Shown piece after piece: positions 43,483 through 52,352 of a stretch of 64,000 bases of DNA. The stretch covers positions 1-64,000 of the forward strand of contig JAOUPR010000004.1 of the NCBI GenBank assembly GCA_029879725.1, given 5' to 3'. The DNA is from Gemmatimonadota bacterium. Its GTDB lineage: Bacteria > Gemmatimonadota > Gemmatimonadetes > Longimicrobiales > Gaopeijiaceae. The notes beneath the pieces are model-generated. The model saw only the letters and a list, made by a program, of their open reading frames with translations, did no database searches and was not told the origin of the DNA. Positions within the stretch are counted from its first letter, which is position 1, and the number at the start of each line of letters is the position of its first letter. Both the position numbers and the translations under genes were made by a program.

Positions 43483-45657
43483 TCAGTTCCTCAGGGCGTA
43501 CTGGATCTTCACCAGGAACTGGCTCGAGTCCATCTCCCACCCCCGGTCCAACGTCTCGAGGGTGTTGTAGTTGTACACGACGAAGAGGTCACCCAGGGGG
43601 TCGAAGGTCCACCGCAGGCGGGTGTTCCCCCCGCACTCGCCGTTGTCTTCGGTGCGGCCTTCCCGCTGGCACTGTCCCAGGAAGGCGAGCTGGAGATCGG
43701 GAGAGAAGTTCACCCGCACCTGCGCGCCCAGCACCTCCTGGAAGATCTCCCCCGCCGGGAGTGTTCCCGTGTTGCGCGTCCCCGAGAGCTCGAAGGTGAC
43801 GAAGTCCGAGGGGTTGAGGGCCAACCGAACGGAAAGCTCGCTCACGTTGCCGTCGTGGAAGGGCCCGAACCACCACGACACCCGTCCGCTCACCAGGCGT
43901 TGCGCCGCGAAGTCGGCTTCCGCCCGATACCGGACCCAGTCGTAGCTCCCCGGAGGGAGGACCACGCCGGCGATCTCGGTGGAATCGAGGTAGCGCTCCC
44001 CCTGGGGCTGGACGTTGAGCTCGAGGCGGTCGCCGCTCTCGAAGCGCAGGTTCACCGGGGCAGTGAAGATGCGGTAGCTCTCCAGGCGGCCCGTGAGGTC
44101 CCACGCCAGGATGGGGACGAACTCGAAGTAGGCGTTGCGCACGGAGGGCGTGGGGGACCACCAGCGGTAGTTCACCCCCACGTTCCCCAGGTGGACGTTC
44201 TTCCGCGGGACGAATCCCAGCGAGGGATCGAAGCCGTCTCCGATGCGCTTGTACGACGCCCACACGTCCCACACGTCGTTGGGGTAGTCCACGATGGCGC
44301 CGAAGGCGGTGCGGTCACCCGTGAGGCCCTCGCGCCCGGTGGCCAACCCCCACGCCGCCACCATGAGGTTCCGGTCTCCCAGGAAGTGGGAGGTGTTGTA
44401 GATGAAGTCGCCCCCGGCCATGTAGCTCCCGGGCCGGCCCAGGGGGTCGCCGAAGGTGGCCAGCACGCCGGCGCTGGACTGCTCCAGGACGTTCTGCTTG
44501 ATCCGGAACGCTCCCATGGTGGTGGGATCCACCAGGCCGTCCACGGCCCCCGTCCCCGCCACCAGCCCGCCGAAGTTGGTGCGCCCCATCCTCCCCGACA
44601 CCTTCCCCCCGGCGCGGATGGGCACCTCCTCCCCTCCGTGGAGTCCGATGCTGCGCGTGAAGAAGGGGAGGACATCCTGGTTGTGGAAGGTGGAGAGTCC
44701 GGCCCCGAAATCGAAGATGTCGGAACCGTCCAGGAAGAAGGCCCGCTTCTCCGGGAAGAAGAGAGGGAAGCGGGTGAGGTTCGTGCGGCGGGTGTCCACC
44801 TCCGTTTCGGCGAAGTCGGTGTTCACGGTGAGAACGGCGGTGACGTTGGACCCCAGCCGCTGGAACACGTCCAGACTCGGCTCCCCGCTGCGGATCCAGG
44901 CGCTGTCGGCGTGGACCTTCTCGACCCCCCCGGCCACCGAGGGACGCACCGTGAGTCCCATCCCCTGGTCGAAGCGGGGGAGTCCCGTGAGGAGCCCGGC
45001 GCGGCTGGTCTGGGAGATGGACGCGTCCCGGCGCGGCGTGGCCCACCGGCTCACTTCGGCCAGGCGCTGGACCCGGCGCTCCACGTTGAACCCCCACGCG
45101 TCCAGGTCCGCGTCGAAGGTGAGGCTCTGCACGGGGATGCGGATCTCCGCCGTCCACCCGTCGGGGGTGCGCACCGTCGCGGCCTCCCACACGGCGTCCC
45201 AGCTGGCGTTCTCTCCCAGTCCCTGCTCCGCCACCAGGGCGTCGTACCGCGCGCCTCCGGGGTTGATGGCGAAGACGTACCCCGACTGCCCGTCCAGGTA
45301 CGGATCCAGGACGATCTTCACGTAGTCCTCGGAGCGGAGCTGCGAATCCCGCGCCTTGGAGTAGCTCACGATCCCCGCCGGGTCGCCCAGGGCGCGGATG
45401 GCCACGTAGAGGTCGTGCTCGTCGGCCAGGACGCGGATCTCGGTGGCCGCGGTGGGTACGGCGCCCTCCACCGGCTCGATCATGGTGAGGGGGCCGATTG
45501 GGGTCGCGCCTTCCCAGGCGGCGTCGTCCAGGACGCCATCGACGCGTACGGCTCCCTGCGCCGGTCCCACCGGTGCGCTCGGGCGTTCCTGGGCGAAGGT
45601 GGAGGTGGCCGCGCCCACCATGAAGAGCCCCGTCACGCCCAGGGACCGGACGTTCAT
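43483..45657 (-). CDS. DUF5916/CBM9-like protein (second copy)
   Basis: 724 aa from ATG 45657, which starts a signal peptide (NVRSLGVTGLFMVGAATSTFAQ); the frame is open upstream through the next gene. N-terminal CBM9-like domain ~30-220 (VRVDGVLDDAAWEGATPI, GYVFAINPGGARYDALV, TAEIRIPVQSLTFDADL), then the DUF5916 core: VNTDFAETEVDTRRTNLTRF, PEKRAFFLDGSDIFDFGA. A strand-rich C-terminus ends in SQFLVKIQYALRN. It shares the layout of the 921-aa protein at 18554 but is about 200 residues shorter. Its stop-to-start overlap with the SnoaL-like lipoprotein gene upstream (45654-45657) suggests one transcript. Confidence 0.85.
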   Translation of the reverse strand: MNVRSLGVTGLFMVGAATSTFAQERPSAPVGPAQGAVRVDGVLDDAAWEGATPIGPLTMIEPVEGAVPTAATEIRVLADEHDLYVAIRALGDPAGIVSYSKARDSQLRSEDYVKIVLDPYLDGQSGYVFAINPGGARYDALVAEQGLGENASWDAVWEAATVRTPDGWTAEIRIPVQSLTFDADLDAWGFNVERRVQRLAEVSRWATPRRDASISQTSRAGLLTGLPRFDQGMGLTVRPSVAGGVEKVHADSAWIRSGEPSLDVFQRLGSNVTAVLTVNTDFAETEVDTRRTNLTRFPLFFPEKRAFFLDGSDIFDFGAGLSTFHNQDVLPFFTRSIGLHGGEEVPIRAGGKVSGRMGRTNFGGLVAGTGAVDGLVDPTTMGAFRIKQNVLEQSSAGVLATFGDPLGRPGSYMAGGDFIYNTSHFLGDRNLMVAAWGLATGREGLTGDRTAFGAIVDYPNDVWDVWASYKRIGDGFDPSLGFVPRKNVHLGNVGVNYRWWSPTPSVRNAYFEFVPILAWDLTGRLESYRIFTAPVNLRFESGDRLELNVQPQGERYLDSTEIAGVVLPPGSYDWVRYRAEADFAAQRLVSGRVSWWFGPFHDGNVSELSVRLALNPSDFVTFELSGTRNTGTLPAGEIFQEVLGAQVRVNFSPDLQLAFLGQCQREGRTEDNGECGGNTRLRWTFDPLGDLFVVYNYNTLETLDRGWEMDSSQFLVKIQYALRN

Positions 45658-46229
45658 GGCACGTCTCCCAGTTCGATGATCGATCCGTCGGGCATCTCGA
45701 CGCGCCCTCCCAGCTGCAGGTACAGCGCCGTCCGGTCGAAGTAGTCCGCGGCGCGTACGATGCGCCCTCCCTCCAGCTCGATGACGGTCACGCCGTTCAT
45801 GAGCACCTCCGCTCCCCCGTCCGCGTCGAGGCGGGGAGAGACGGGTCCGTCCTGGAAGGCCGAGACGAGCCACTCCGCCACCGCGAAGTCGCCGGATCCC
45901 CTCACGTTGCCGACGTCCACGCGCACGCCCACCCCCCAGGCATGCACCTGGCTCAGGTATCCCACGATCTCCTCCACCCCCTGGTACTGCGTCTGGTCGG
46001 GGAAGTCGTCGTACACGGCGTCGGGACGGAACAAGGCGACCAGGGTGGCTGTGTCCGCCAGCTCCCACGCCCGCATGAGGTCGTAGGCCACCGCCTCTCC
46101 CATCGTGGGCTCGCGGCGGTCGCCCGGTCCTCCGCCTCCGCACGCGCCGAGCGTGAGCGCCGGGGCGAGGGCCAGGGTGAGGGCCCCGACCACGCGACTC
46201 CACGCGGAACGCCGCGCGCCGTGCATCAT
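45654..46229 (-). CDS. SnoaL/NTF2-like lipoprotein
   Basis: 191 aa from ATG 46229, which overlaps the Nudix stop. It has a lipoprotein signal peptide (VVGALTLALAPALTLGAC; Cys ~30). The remaining ~150 residues form an NTF2-like/SnoaL cone: AYDLMRAWELADTATLVALFRPDAVYDD, YLSQVHAWGVGVRVDVGNV, and GGRIVRAADYFDRTALYLQLGG. Such folds bind or isomerise small ligands; when lipid-anchored in the periplasm the role is unknown. The gene overlaps the DUF5916 gene downstream, making a three-gene overlapping run with Nudix. Confidence 0.8.
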   Translation of the reverse strand: MMHGARRSAWSRVVGALTLALAPALTLGACGGGGPGDRREPTMGEAVAYDLMRAWELADTATLVALFRPDAVYDDFPDQTQYQGVEEIVGYLSQVHAWGVGVRVDVGNVRGSGDFAVAEWLVSAFQDGPVSPRLDADGGAEVLMNGVTVIELEGGRIVRAADYFDRTALYLQLGGRVEMPDGSIIELGDVP

Positions 46230-47116
46230 GGCTCCACGATCTCCGGGATGCTCAGCGTGACCCCGGTGGCGGTGCGGACCAGCCGGGGAAGGATGGCGGG
46301 GACGGGCCGGCCGCGGAGCTCGCCCAGGGCCGTCGCCACGGTGTCGAACACGGCCAACTGCTCCAGCGTCTTGATGGTGGGGAAGATCATGGGAAGTGAT
46401 CCGGCTCGTTGCCGCTCCAGCGCGGCCGAGGGCGTCACCCACACCGCGTCGGTCATCTCCCGGGGATCCACGATGGGCACGGTGTCGGAGGGGACGGCGG
46501 CGGCGAAGAAGCGGGTGTCGTAGCGGCGGGGCTCCACCACCGGGGTGATCCAGTGGGCGATGTAGGCCACTCGATGGCTGTCCAGTGTGCATTCCATCCT
46601 GCGCAGCGCCTCGCCGAACCCGATACGGTCCTCCAGGAGATCGTCGCGCACGGCGTCCACCGCGGGGTCGGCCGCGGCCGTCGCGGGCGGGTCTCCCGTC
46701 GCGTTGGTCCCCACCAGGATCCCCGTCTCCTCGAAGGCCTCACGGAGGGCGGCCACGTAGTAACCGAGCCCGACGCGGGGGTCGGAGAGTCGCAGCCTCT
46801 CCGCCGCCTGTTCGGCGGTGAGCCCCACGAGGAACGGATCCAGCTCCGGGTCCTCGTCGGCTTCGTCCACGCGTCCTCCGGGGAAGACGTACGCGCCCGG
46901 GACGAACCCGGCGCTCCGCGTGCGTTTCAGGAGGAGCGTCTCCATCCCCGTGGGCCCGTCGCGCAGGAGGACGATGGTCGAGGCGGGACGCGCTTCCACC
47001 ACCCGTTCCGGCTCTCTGTCCAGCGCCTCGGCGAATCCCGGCGGAAGGCGGTCCAGGGGGATCTCCAGCGGATCTCGGGAATCTGGTGACATGATCGTCT
47101 CGCGGTCCGGCCTCAC
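46226..47116 (-). CDS. Nudix hydrolase (NUDT19-like)
   Basis: 296 aa from GTG 47116, overlapping the gamma-glutamyltransferase stop (GTGA); ATG 47092 is the alternative start. After a family N-terminus (ASTIVLLRDGPTGMETLLLKRT), VFPGGRVDEAD and, after an insertion of about 40 residues, ALREAFEETGILV form a split Nudix box. A C-terminal helical region follows. This layout with an inserted segment resembles eukaryotic NUDT19/RP2 and bacterial relatives acting on CoA esters. The true substrate is not known; CoA diphosphatase activity is a reasonable guess. Confidence 0.85.
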   Translation of the reverse strand: MRPDRETIMSPDSRDPLEIPLDRLPPGFAEALDREPERVVEARPASTIVLLRDGPTGMETLLLKRTRSAGFVPGAYVFPGGRVDEADEDPELDPFLVGLTAEQAAERLRLSDPRVGLGYYVAALREAFEETGILVGTNATGDPPATAAADPAVDAVRDDLLEDRIGFGEALRRMECTLDSHRVAYIAHWITPVVEPRRYDTRFFAAAVPSDTVPIVDPREMTDAVWVTPSAALERQRAGSLPMIFPTIKTLEQLAVFDTVATALGELRGRPVPAILPRLVRTATGVTLSIPEIVEP

Positions 47117-48771
47117 CGGCCCGCGGCCATCCCGTCCTTACGGGGGTCGGAGCCGGCGGCCCATCCCTTCTCCAGCTTCATGACCGCCTGCCCTCCCCCG
47201 AACGCGATCCCCGCGGGGTCCCGCAGGTCGTGCCCCAGGACGGAGAGCCCGTCGAGGACCTCCTGGTCCACGCCTTCGATGGCGACCCGCGTTCCGGAGA
47301 AGTGCCGGAAACGGGCGGCGTCGATGGCTTCCTGAAGGTCCATCCCGAACTCCACCAGGTTGAGGAGAACCTGGACGTGGCCCTGGGGCTGCATGGCCCC
47401 GCCCATGACCCCGTACGCCAACCAGGGCTCGCCGCCCTTCGTGACGAAGGCCGGAATGATGGTGTGGAAGGGGCGCTTTCCGGCGGCGATCCGGTTGGGG
47501 TGCCCTTCTTCCAGCGTGAAGCCGGCCCCCCGGTTCTGGAGAATGAACCCCGTGCCCGGAATCACCACGCCGGACCCGAAGTATCCGAACACGGAGTTGA
47601 TGAAGGAGACCATGTTCCCGTCCTCGTCGGCGACGCTGAGGTAGATGGTCTCGCTGGCGGTGGCGGGATCGCCGGGGTCTGCTCGCTCGGCCGCGTGGGA
47701 CGGGTCGATGAGGGCGGCGCGCCTCCGGATGTACTCCGGGTCCAGGAGCTGGCCCACCGTCACGTCCATGTGGTCCGGATCCGCCACGTACCGATCCAGG
47801 TCGGCGTACGCCAGCTTCTTCGCCTCGATGAGGGTGTGGAGGTACGCCGCCGAGTTGTGTCCCATCCCGCGCAGGTCGAAGTCCTCCAGCATCTTGAGCA
47901 TCTGGAGCGCGGCCACTCCCTGCCCGGAGGGCGGGAGCTCCCAGAGGGTGTACCCCTTGTAGTCCATGGAGAGGGGCGTCACCCAGCGCACCTCGTGGTT
48001 GCGCAGGTCGTCCAGGGTGAGGTAGCCGCCCATGGCGTCGAGCCCGTCCACGACCTCGCGGCCCAGGGCGCCGCCGTAGAACTCTCCGATCCCGCCGCGC
48101 GCCACCCGGCGGAAGGATCGGCCCAGGTCGGGGTTCGAGAACCAGTCACCGGCCCGGGGCGCCTCTCCGTCGAGGAGGAAGGTGGCCGCCGCGCCGGGGT
48201 CGCGGCGTAGCTTCTCCACCTGCCCCTGCCAGTCCTGCGCGATGATGGGCGTGACGGGGAACCCTTCTTCCGCGATGCGGATGGCCGGAGCCAGCACCTC
48301 GGCCAGCGTCATGGTGCCGTACCGTTCCAGGAGGGCGCTCCATCCGGAGAGTGCGCCGGGGACGGTCACGGAGGCGGGGCCCGATCCGGGGACGCTGGTG
48401 GCGCCCGCGGCGACGAGTGCCTCCGCCGAAGCCTTCGATCCCGCCCGTCCGCTGGCGTCGAGCCCCACCAGCCGCTCCTCGGCGGCCGACCAGAGGAGCG
48501 CGAACATGTCGCCCCCCATCCCGGTCATGTGCGGCTCGGTCACGTTCAGGACCGCCGCCGCCGCCACGGCTGCGTCGATGGCGTTGCCTCCCGCCTCCAT
48601 GATGCTCAGTGCCGCGCCAGTGGCCAGGGGTTGGCTCGTGGCCACGGCACCGCGGGGAGCGTAGACCGTGGAGCGGCCGGAATGGGTGGCGGGGCTGGTG
48701 ACCACCTGGGCTACCGACGGCGTGGGGGTGAGCACGAACAGGAGGACGGGGAGGACACGGTGTCCGGGCAT
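47113..48771 (-). CDS. Gamma-glutamyltransferase/glutathione hydrolase
   Basis: 552 aa from ATG 48771, which begins a signal peptide (PGHRVLPVLLFVLTPTPSVAQ); the frame is open upstream. It is an N-terminal nucleophile hydrolase: APRGAVATSQPLATGAALSIM and NVTEPHMTGMGGDMFALLW precede the autocleavage site. The predicted catalytic Thr is T375 in ASETIYLSVADEDGN; the residue after it is Ile where the family usually has Thr. GSGVVIPGTGFILQNRG follows. It would remove gamma-glutamyl groups from glutathione or peptides in the periplasm. Next to several peptidases in the window, it fits amino acid scavenging. Confidence 0.88.
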   Translation of the reverse strand: MPGHRVLPVLLFVLTPTPSVAQVVTSPATHSGRSTVYAPRGAVATSQPLATGAALSIMEAGGNAIDAAVAAAAVLNVTEPHMTGMGGDMFALLWSAAEERLVGLDASGRAGSKASAEALVAAGATSVPGSGPASVTVPGALSGWSALLERYGTMTLAEVLAPAIRIAEEGFPVTPIIAQDWQGQVEKLRRDPGAAATFLLDGEAPRAGDWFSNPDLGRSFRRVARGGIGEFYGGALGREVVDGLDAMGGYLTLDDLRNHEVRWVTPLSMDYKGYTLWELPPSGQGVAALQMLKMLEDFDLRGMGHNSAAYLHTLIEAKKLAYADLDRYVADPDHMDVTVGQLLDPEYIRRRAALIDPSHAAERADPGDPATASETIYLSVADEDGNMVSFINSVFGYFGSGVVIPGTGFILQNRGAGFTLEEGHPNRIAAGKRPFHTIIPAFVTKGGEPWLAYGVMGGAMQPQGHVQVLLNLVEFGMDLQEAIDAARFRHFSGTRVAIEGVDQEVLDGLSVLGHDLRDPAGIAFGGGQAVMKLEKGWAAGSDPRKDGMAAGR

Positions 48772-48796
48772 GGCACGCTCTCGGTCATCGAGAAGA

Positions 48797-49429
48797 TCAG
48801 GCCGTGCGCTCCAGGACTCGTACCTCGCCGGAGAACTGGTACTGGATCTCGTCCAGATCCTCTCTCGTACAATGGGAATCACCCCAGTGTATCGGAACCA
48901 TGACGGAGGCACCACACGCCGACGCGGCCCGGGCCGCCTCCATGGGTCCCATGGTGTAGTGGCCGTCGCAGGGGAGGAAGGCCACGTCGCACCGGATCCC
49001 GAACATGGACGGGAGGAAGTCCGTGTCGCCTGCGTGGTAGTACGTCACCTCCCCGATGGTGAACACGTACCCCAGCCAGCCGTCTTCCGGAGTGTGGAAC
49101 TTCTTCTCTTCGTTGTGCGCCGGAACCGCCAGGACGTCCAGACCGTCGAGCTGGAGCATGTCGCCCGGACGCATGAAGTGATCGGCGTCGGCGAGCTGCT
49201 TCTTCATCGTGGCCGGCGCGATGATCACCGTGCCGGCCTTTCGCACCCGGTGGATCCCCTCTTCCGAGAAGTTGTCGTAGTGCGGATGCGTGAGGAGGAT
49301 GAAGTCCGCCTTGGACTCGTCCCCGGAGGCCGGGAGGGCGAGTGGATCCACGTGGATCTCCACGCCGGCCCGGCGAATCCGGATGGACGAACCCCGGAAC
49401 CATGTCACGTCTGTAAGAAGGTCGCTCAT
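48797..49429 (-). CDS. MBL-fold metallo-hydrolase (COG2220-like)
   Basis: 210 aa. The metal motif is LTHPHYDNFS, where the usual HxHxDH has Asn in place of the last His; a GDTD motif (YYHAGDTDFL) and a C-terminal His in MVPIHWGDSHC complete the likely metal site. VFTIGEVTYYHAGDTD and the small size match the UlaG/UPF0173-like group of beta-lactamase-fold enzymes. Substrate unknown; members include L-ascorbate-6-phosphate lactonase and RNA-processing relatives. The altered ligand may lower activity or change metal preference. Confidence 0.8.
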   Translation of the reverse strand: MSDLLTDVTWFRGSSIRIRRAGVEIHVDPLALPASGDESKADFILLTHPHYDNFSEEGIHRVRKAGTVIIAPATMKKQLADADHFMRPGDMLQLDGLDVLAVPAHNEEKKFHTPEDGWLGYVFTIGEVTYYHAGDTDFLPSMFGIRCDVAFLPCDGHYTMGPMEAARAASACGASVMVPIHWGDSHCTREDLDEIQYQFSGEVRVLERTA

Positions 49430-49850
49430 GGGGGGGACGCTACCGATGGTGGCGGATGAGGCTCGAAGATGCCAAGCTAGTGTGGTGTATCAAGAGTGTC
49501 ACTGCCATTCGCGGGGCGATCCCTCAGGTCCTGAGTCGTCGTTCCTTCTCGCCATGGCGCTGTCATTCCTCGTCGTGTCGCCTGCCAGGGTCCGGCGCCT
49601 CGACCCTCTCGGTGGTATCGGGACTCTTGGTATTCCACGCCGGTCGTCTACTACGAATGCGGGTAAAAGTGGCGGAAGCCGTTCGCGATTCCCTGCCAAT
49701 CTGGCCGCGAGCACTGCTGAAGGGGCACGAACACGCTCTTCTGAAGCTGGCAGGATTCCTGCACCTTATCTCTAATTGTGTCGATCCTTGGGCGATTGGG
49801 AAAGCATTTCTTCCGGCGGTGAGCCGGTTCGTACATCAGTGAGGATATAA
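49430..49850. other. 421-bp intergenic region upstream of lon, less GC-rich than its surroundings
   Basis: No convincing gene: the 128-codon ORF at 49456-49842 looks random in composition and lacks a start signal. This is probably the lon promoter region. A TGGCAG-N5-CTGCA element (49748-49763) has GG and GC dinucleotides exactly 10 bases apart, as in sigma54 -24/-12 promoters; the same bases make an inverted repeat (GCAGGA-T-TCCTGC). TCTAAT (49771-49776) is a 5/6 match to a sigma70 -10 box without a good -35. No CIRCE heat-shock operator is visible. GAGG lies 6 bases before the lon ATG. Confidence 0.4.
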
Positions 49851-52316
49851 ATGGGCGAGCGATTCACGCTTCCAGTGCTTCCGTTGCGGGACACCGTGGT
49901 CTATCCCGGTGTGGCCGTTCCCATCTCGGCCGGAAGGCCCGGAACGGTGGAGGCGGTACAGGAGGCTCTCGACGGAGATCGGCGCCTCTTCGCCGTGGCG
50001 CAGCGTCAGAACGTGGACGAGGCCGACCCGGACGTCCTGTACCGGGTCGGGACCGTGGTACGGATCATCCAGACCCACCGGGTCCGGGGCGGAGTCCAGT
50101 TGTTGGTGCAGGGCGAGGAGCGGGCCCAGTCGTTGAGCTACGACACCGAGGGTCAGTCCATGCTGCGGGCGGTGCTCATGCCCATGGACCGGATTCCGCC
50201 CGCGGACGTCGCCGAGCCCTCCTTCCAGGCATTGGACCGTGAGTTGCGCGACCGCGCGGCCGAGCTCGGTACGCGGAGAGGCGTGCCGGCGGAGGCGTTG
50301 AACCAGCTCATCCAGGGGGTCGATGACCCGGGTTCGTTCGCCGATCTGGTGGCGTTCTACCTCGAGTTGGAGACTTCCGACAAGCAGGCACTCCTCGAGA
50401 ACCTCGACGACGAAGGCCGGATGCGAGCCGCCCTGGTGGCGGTGGAGCGAGAGCTGGCCCGCATCGACGCCCAGGAAGACATCCAGGCCAAGGTGCAGTC
50501 GGAACTGGGAGAGCGGCAGCGCGAGATGCTCCTGCGCGAACAGCTCAAGGCCATCCAGAAGGAGCTGGGCGACGAGGAGGAGCGCGACGACATCGAAGAG
50601 ATGCGCAAGCGCATCGTGGCCCTGGAGCTCAGCGAAGAGCAGCGCTCCGAGGTGGACCGGGAGCTGCGCCGGCTGGAGCGCACCAGCCCCCAGTCGGCGG
50701 AGTACCAGGTGATCCGTACCTTCCTCGAGTGGGTGACGGAACTCCCCTGGAACGAACGCACCGAAGACAAGATCGATCTGACGCGGTCAGAGGAGATCCT
50801 GCACGAGGATCACTACGGGCTTGAAGACGTGAAGGACCGCGTGCTCGAGTTCCTGGCGGTGCGGAAGCTGTATCTCGACCGGAACGTCGGCGACCCGGGT
50901 GCGGCCGGTAACGGTGAGTCGGAGTCCGCCGAGGCCTCGCGCGACGATGACGACGAGTCATCCACCGGGCGTGGTCCGATTCTCCTCTTCGTGGGGCCTC
51001 CCGGCGTGGGCAAGACGTCCATCGCCAAGTCCATCGCCCGCTCCCTGGGCCGGAAGTACGTGCGCATCTCCCTGGGAGGCGCCCGGGACGAGGCGGACAT
51101 CCGTGGCCACCGGCGCACCTACGTGGGCGCCATGCCCGGCCGGATCGTCCAGGGGATGAGGCAGGCCAAGTCGAAGAACCCGGTCTTCCTCCTGGACGAA
51201 GTGGACAAGCTGGGCGTCTCCTTCCAGGGGGATCCCAGCTCCGCGCTCCTCGAAGTGCTCGATCCGGCGCAGAACTCCACTTTCGTGGACCACTACCTGG
51301 GGATCCCCTTCGATCTCTCGGAGGTGCTCTTCATCGCCACGGCCAACTACATGGACCGGATTCCGGCGCCCCTCCTGGACCGCATGGAGCGGGTGGACTT
51401 CGCGGGATACACCGAGGCCGAGAAGCTGGAGATCGCCCGGCGGTATCTCCTTCCCAGGCAGAGGAAGGAGAACAGTCTGAAGGAAGAGGAGCTGCAGATG
51501 ACCGACGAGGCCGTCCTCACGGTGGTGCAGCAGTACACCCGCGAGGCCGGCGTCCGCCAACTCGAGCGCGAAGTGGGAAAGCTGGCGCGTAAGGTGGCGC
51601 GTCGGGTGGCCGCGGGGAAGCTGGAGGTTCTCTCCGCCGAGCCTGACGACGTGCGGGAGCTTCTGGGCCGTCCCCGCGTGCATCCCGAGCGCATCGCCGC
51701 CGAGGATACGGTGGGAGTCGCGACCGGGATGTTCTATACCCCCATGGGTGGCGACATCATGTTCGTGGAGGCGAGCGTCATGCCCGGAGAGGGCGGGCTC
51801 GTGCTCACCGGACAGCTCGGCGACGTCATGAAGGAGTCGGGGCGCGCGGCGCTCTCGTACGCCAAGGCGCACTGGAGCACGCTGGGGATCGCCGAGGCGG
51901 GGCTGAAGGGCCGCGAGGTCCACATCCACGTTCCCGCCGGCGCCGTTCCCAAGGACGGACCCTCCGCGGGGATCACCATGGCCACCGCCCTGGTGTCGGC
52001 GCTGTCCGGGCGGCGAGTCCGCCGGGACGTCTCCATGACCGGTGAGCTCACCCTGACGGGTCGGGTGCTTCCCATCGGTGGGGTGAAGGAGAAGGTCCTC
52101 GGAGCGGTACGGGCCGGGATCAAGGAGGTCATCCTTCCCCGGGACAACGAGGCGGATCTGGAGGACATCCCCGAGGAGATCCAGAAGGAGCTGCGCTTCC
52201 ACCTCGTCGAGACGCTGGACGACGTCATGGCCGTGGCGCTGGTGAACGGAAAGACGGTGCGGAAGGCGCCGGCGAAGAAGAAGGCGCCGGGCAAGAAGGC
52301 CGTCGCGACCGAGTAG
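49851..52316 (+). CDS. lon: Lon ATP-dependent protease
   Basis: 821 aa from ATG 49851 with GAGG 6 bases upstream. Lon substrate-binding (LAN) domain ~5-200 (LPVLPLRDTVVYPGVAVPISAG), a coiled-coil-rich region, then AAA+ with Walker A GPPGVGKTSIAKSIA near 383, pore-loop/Walker B FLLDEVDKLG, and the S16 protease domain with dyad S705 (KDGPSAGIT) and K746 (IGGVKEKVL). It degrades misfolded and regulatory proteins. It ends in a Lys/Ala-rich tail (RKAPAKKKAPGKKAVATE). Convergent with selD, 14 bp apart. Confidence 0.97.
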   Translation: MGERFTLPVLPLRDTVVYPGVAVPISAGRPGTVEAVQEALDGDRRLFAVAQRQNVDEADPDVLYRVGTVVRIIQTHRVRGGVQLLVQGEERAQSLSYDTEGQSMLRAVLMPMDRIPPADVAEPSFQALDRELRDRAAELGTRRGVPAEALNQLIQGVDDPGSFADLVAFYLELETSDKQALLENLDDEGRMRAALVAVERELARIDAQEDIQAKVQSELGERQREMLLREQLKAIQKELGDEEERDDIEEMRKRIVALELSEEQRSEVDRELRRLERTSPQSAEYQVIRTFLEWVTELPWNERTEDKIDLTRSEEILHEDHYGLEDVKDRVLEFLAVRKLYLDRNVGDPGAAGNGESESAEASRDDDDESSTGRGPILLFVGPPGVGKTSIAKSIARSLGRKYVRISLGGARDEADIRGHRRTYVGAMPGRIVQGMRQAKSKNPVFLLDEVDKLGVSFQGDPSSALLEVLDPAQNSTFVDHYLGIPFDLSEVLFIATANYMDRIPAPLLDRMERVDFAGYTEAEKLEIARRYLLPRQRKENSLKEEELQMTDEAVLTVVQQYTREAGVRQLEREVGKLARKVARRVAAGKLEVLSAEPDDVRELLGRPRVHPERIAAEDTVGVATGMFYTPMGGDIMFVEASVMPGEGGLVLTGQLGDVMKESGRAALSYAKAHWSTLGIAEAGLKGREVHIHVPAGAVPKDGPSAGITMATALVSALSGRRVRRDVSMTGELTLTGRVLPIGGVKEKVLGAVRAGIKEVILPRDNEADLEDIPEEIQKELRFHLVETLDDVMAVALVNGKTVRKAPAKKKAPGKKAVATE

Positions 52317-52322
52317 CCGGGT

Positions 52323-52352
52323 GGGCCGGATCAGCGGATGCTGATCCGGCCC
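52323..52352. terminator. Strong bidirectional hairpin between lon and selD
   Basis: GGGCCGGATCAGC (52323-52335), loop GGAT, GCTGATCCGGCCC (52340-52352): a perfect 13-bp stem that also contains the last codons of selD. Both convergent genes end at it. There is no U-tract on either strand, so it probably blocks or stabilises both 3' ends. Confidence 0.6.

Noticed and set aside
49456-49842. 128-codon ORF between the MBL-fold gene and lon
   Set aside because: No recognisable motif, no ribosome site, random-like composition with Trp/Cys/Ser excess; overlaps the likely lon promoter.
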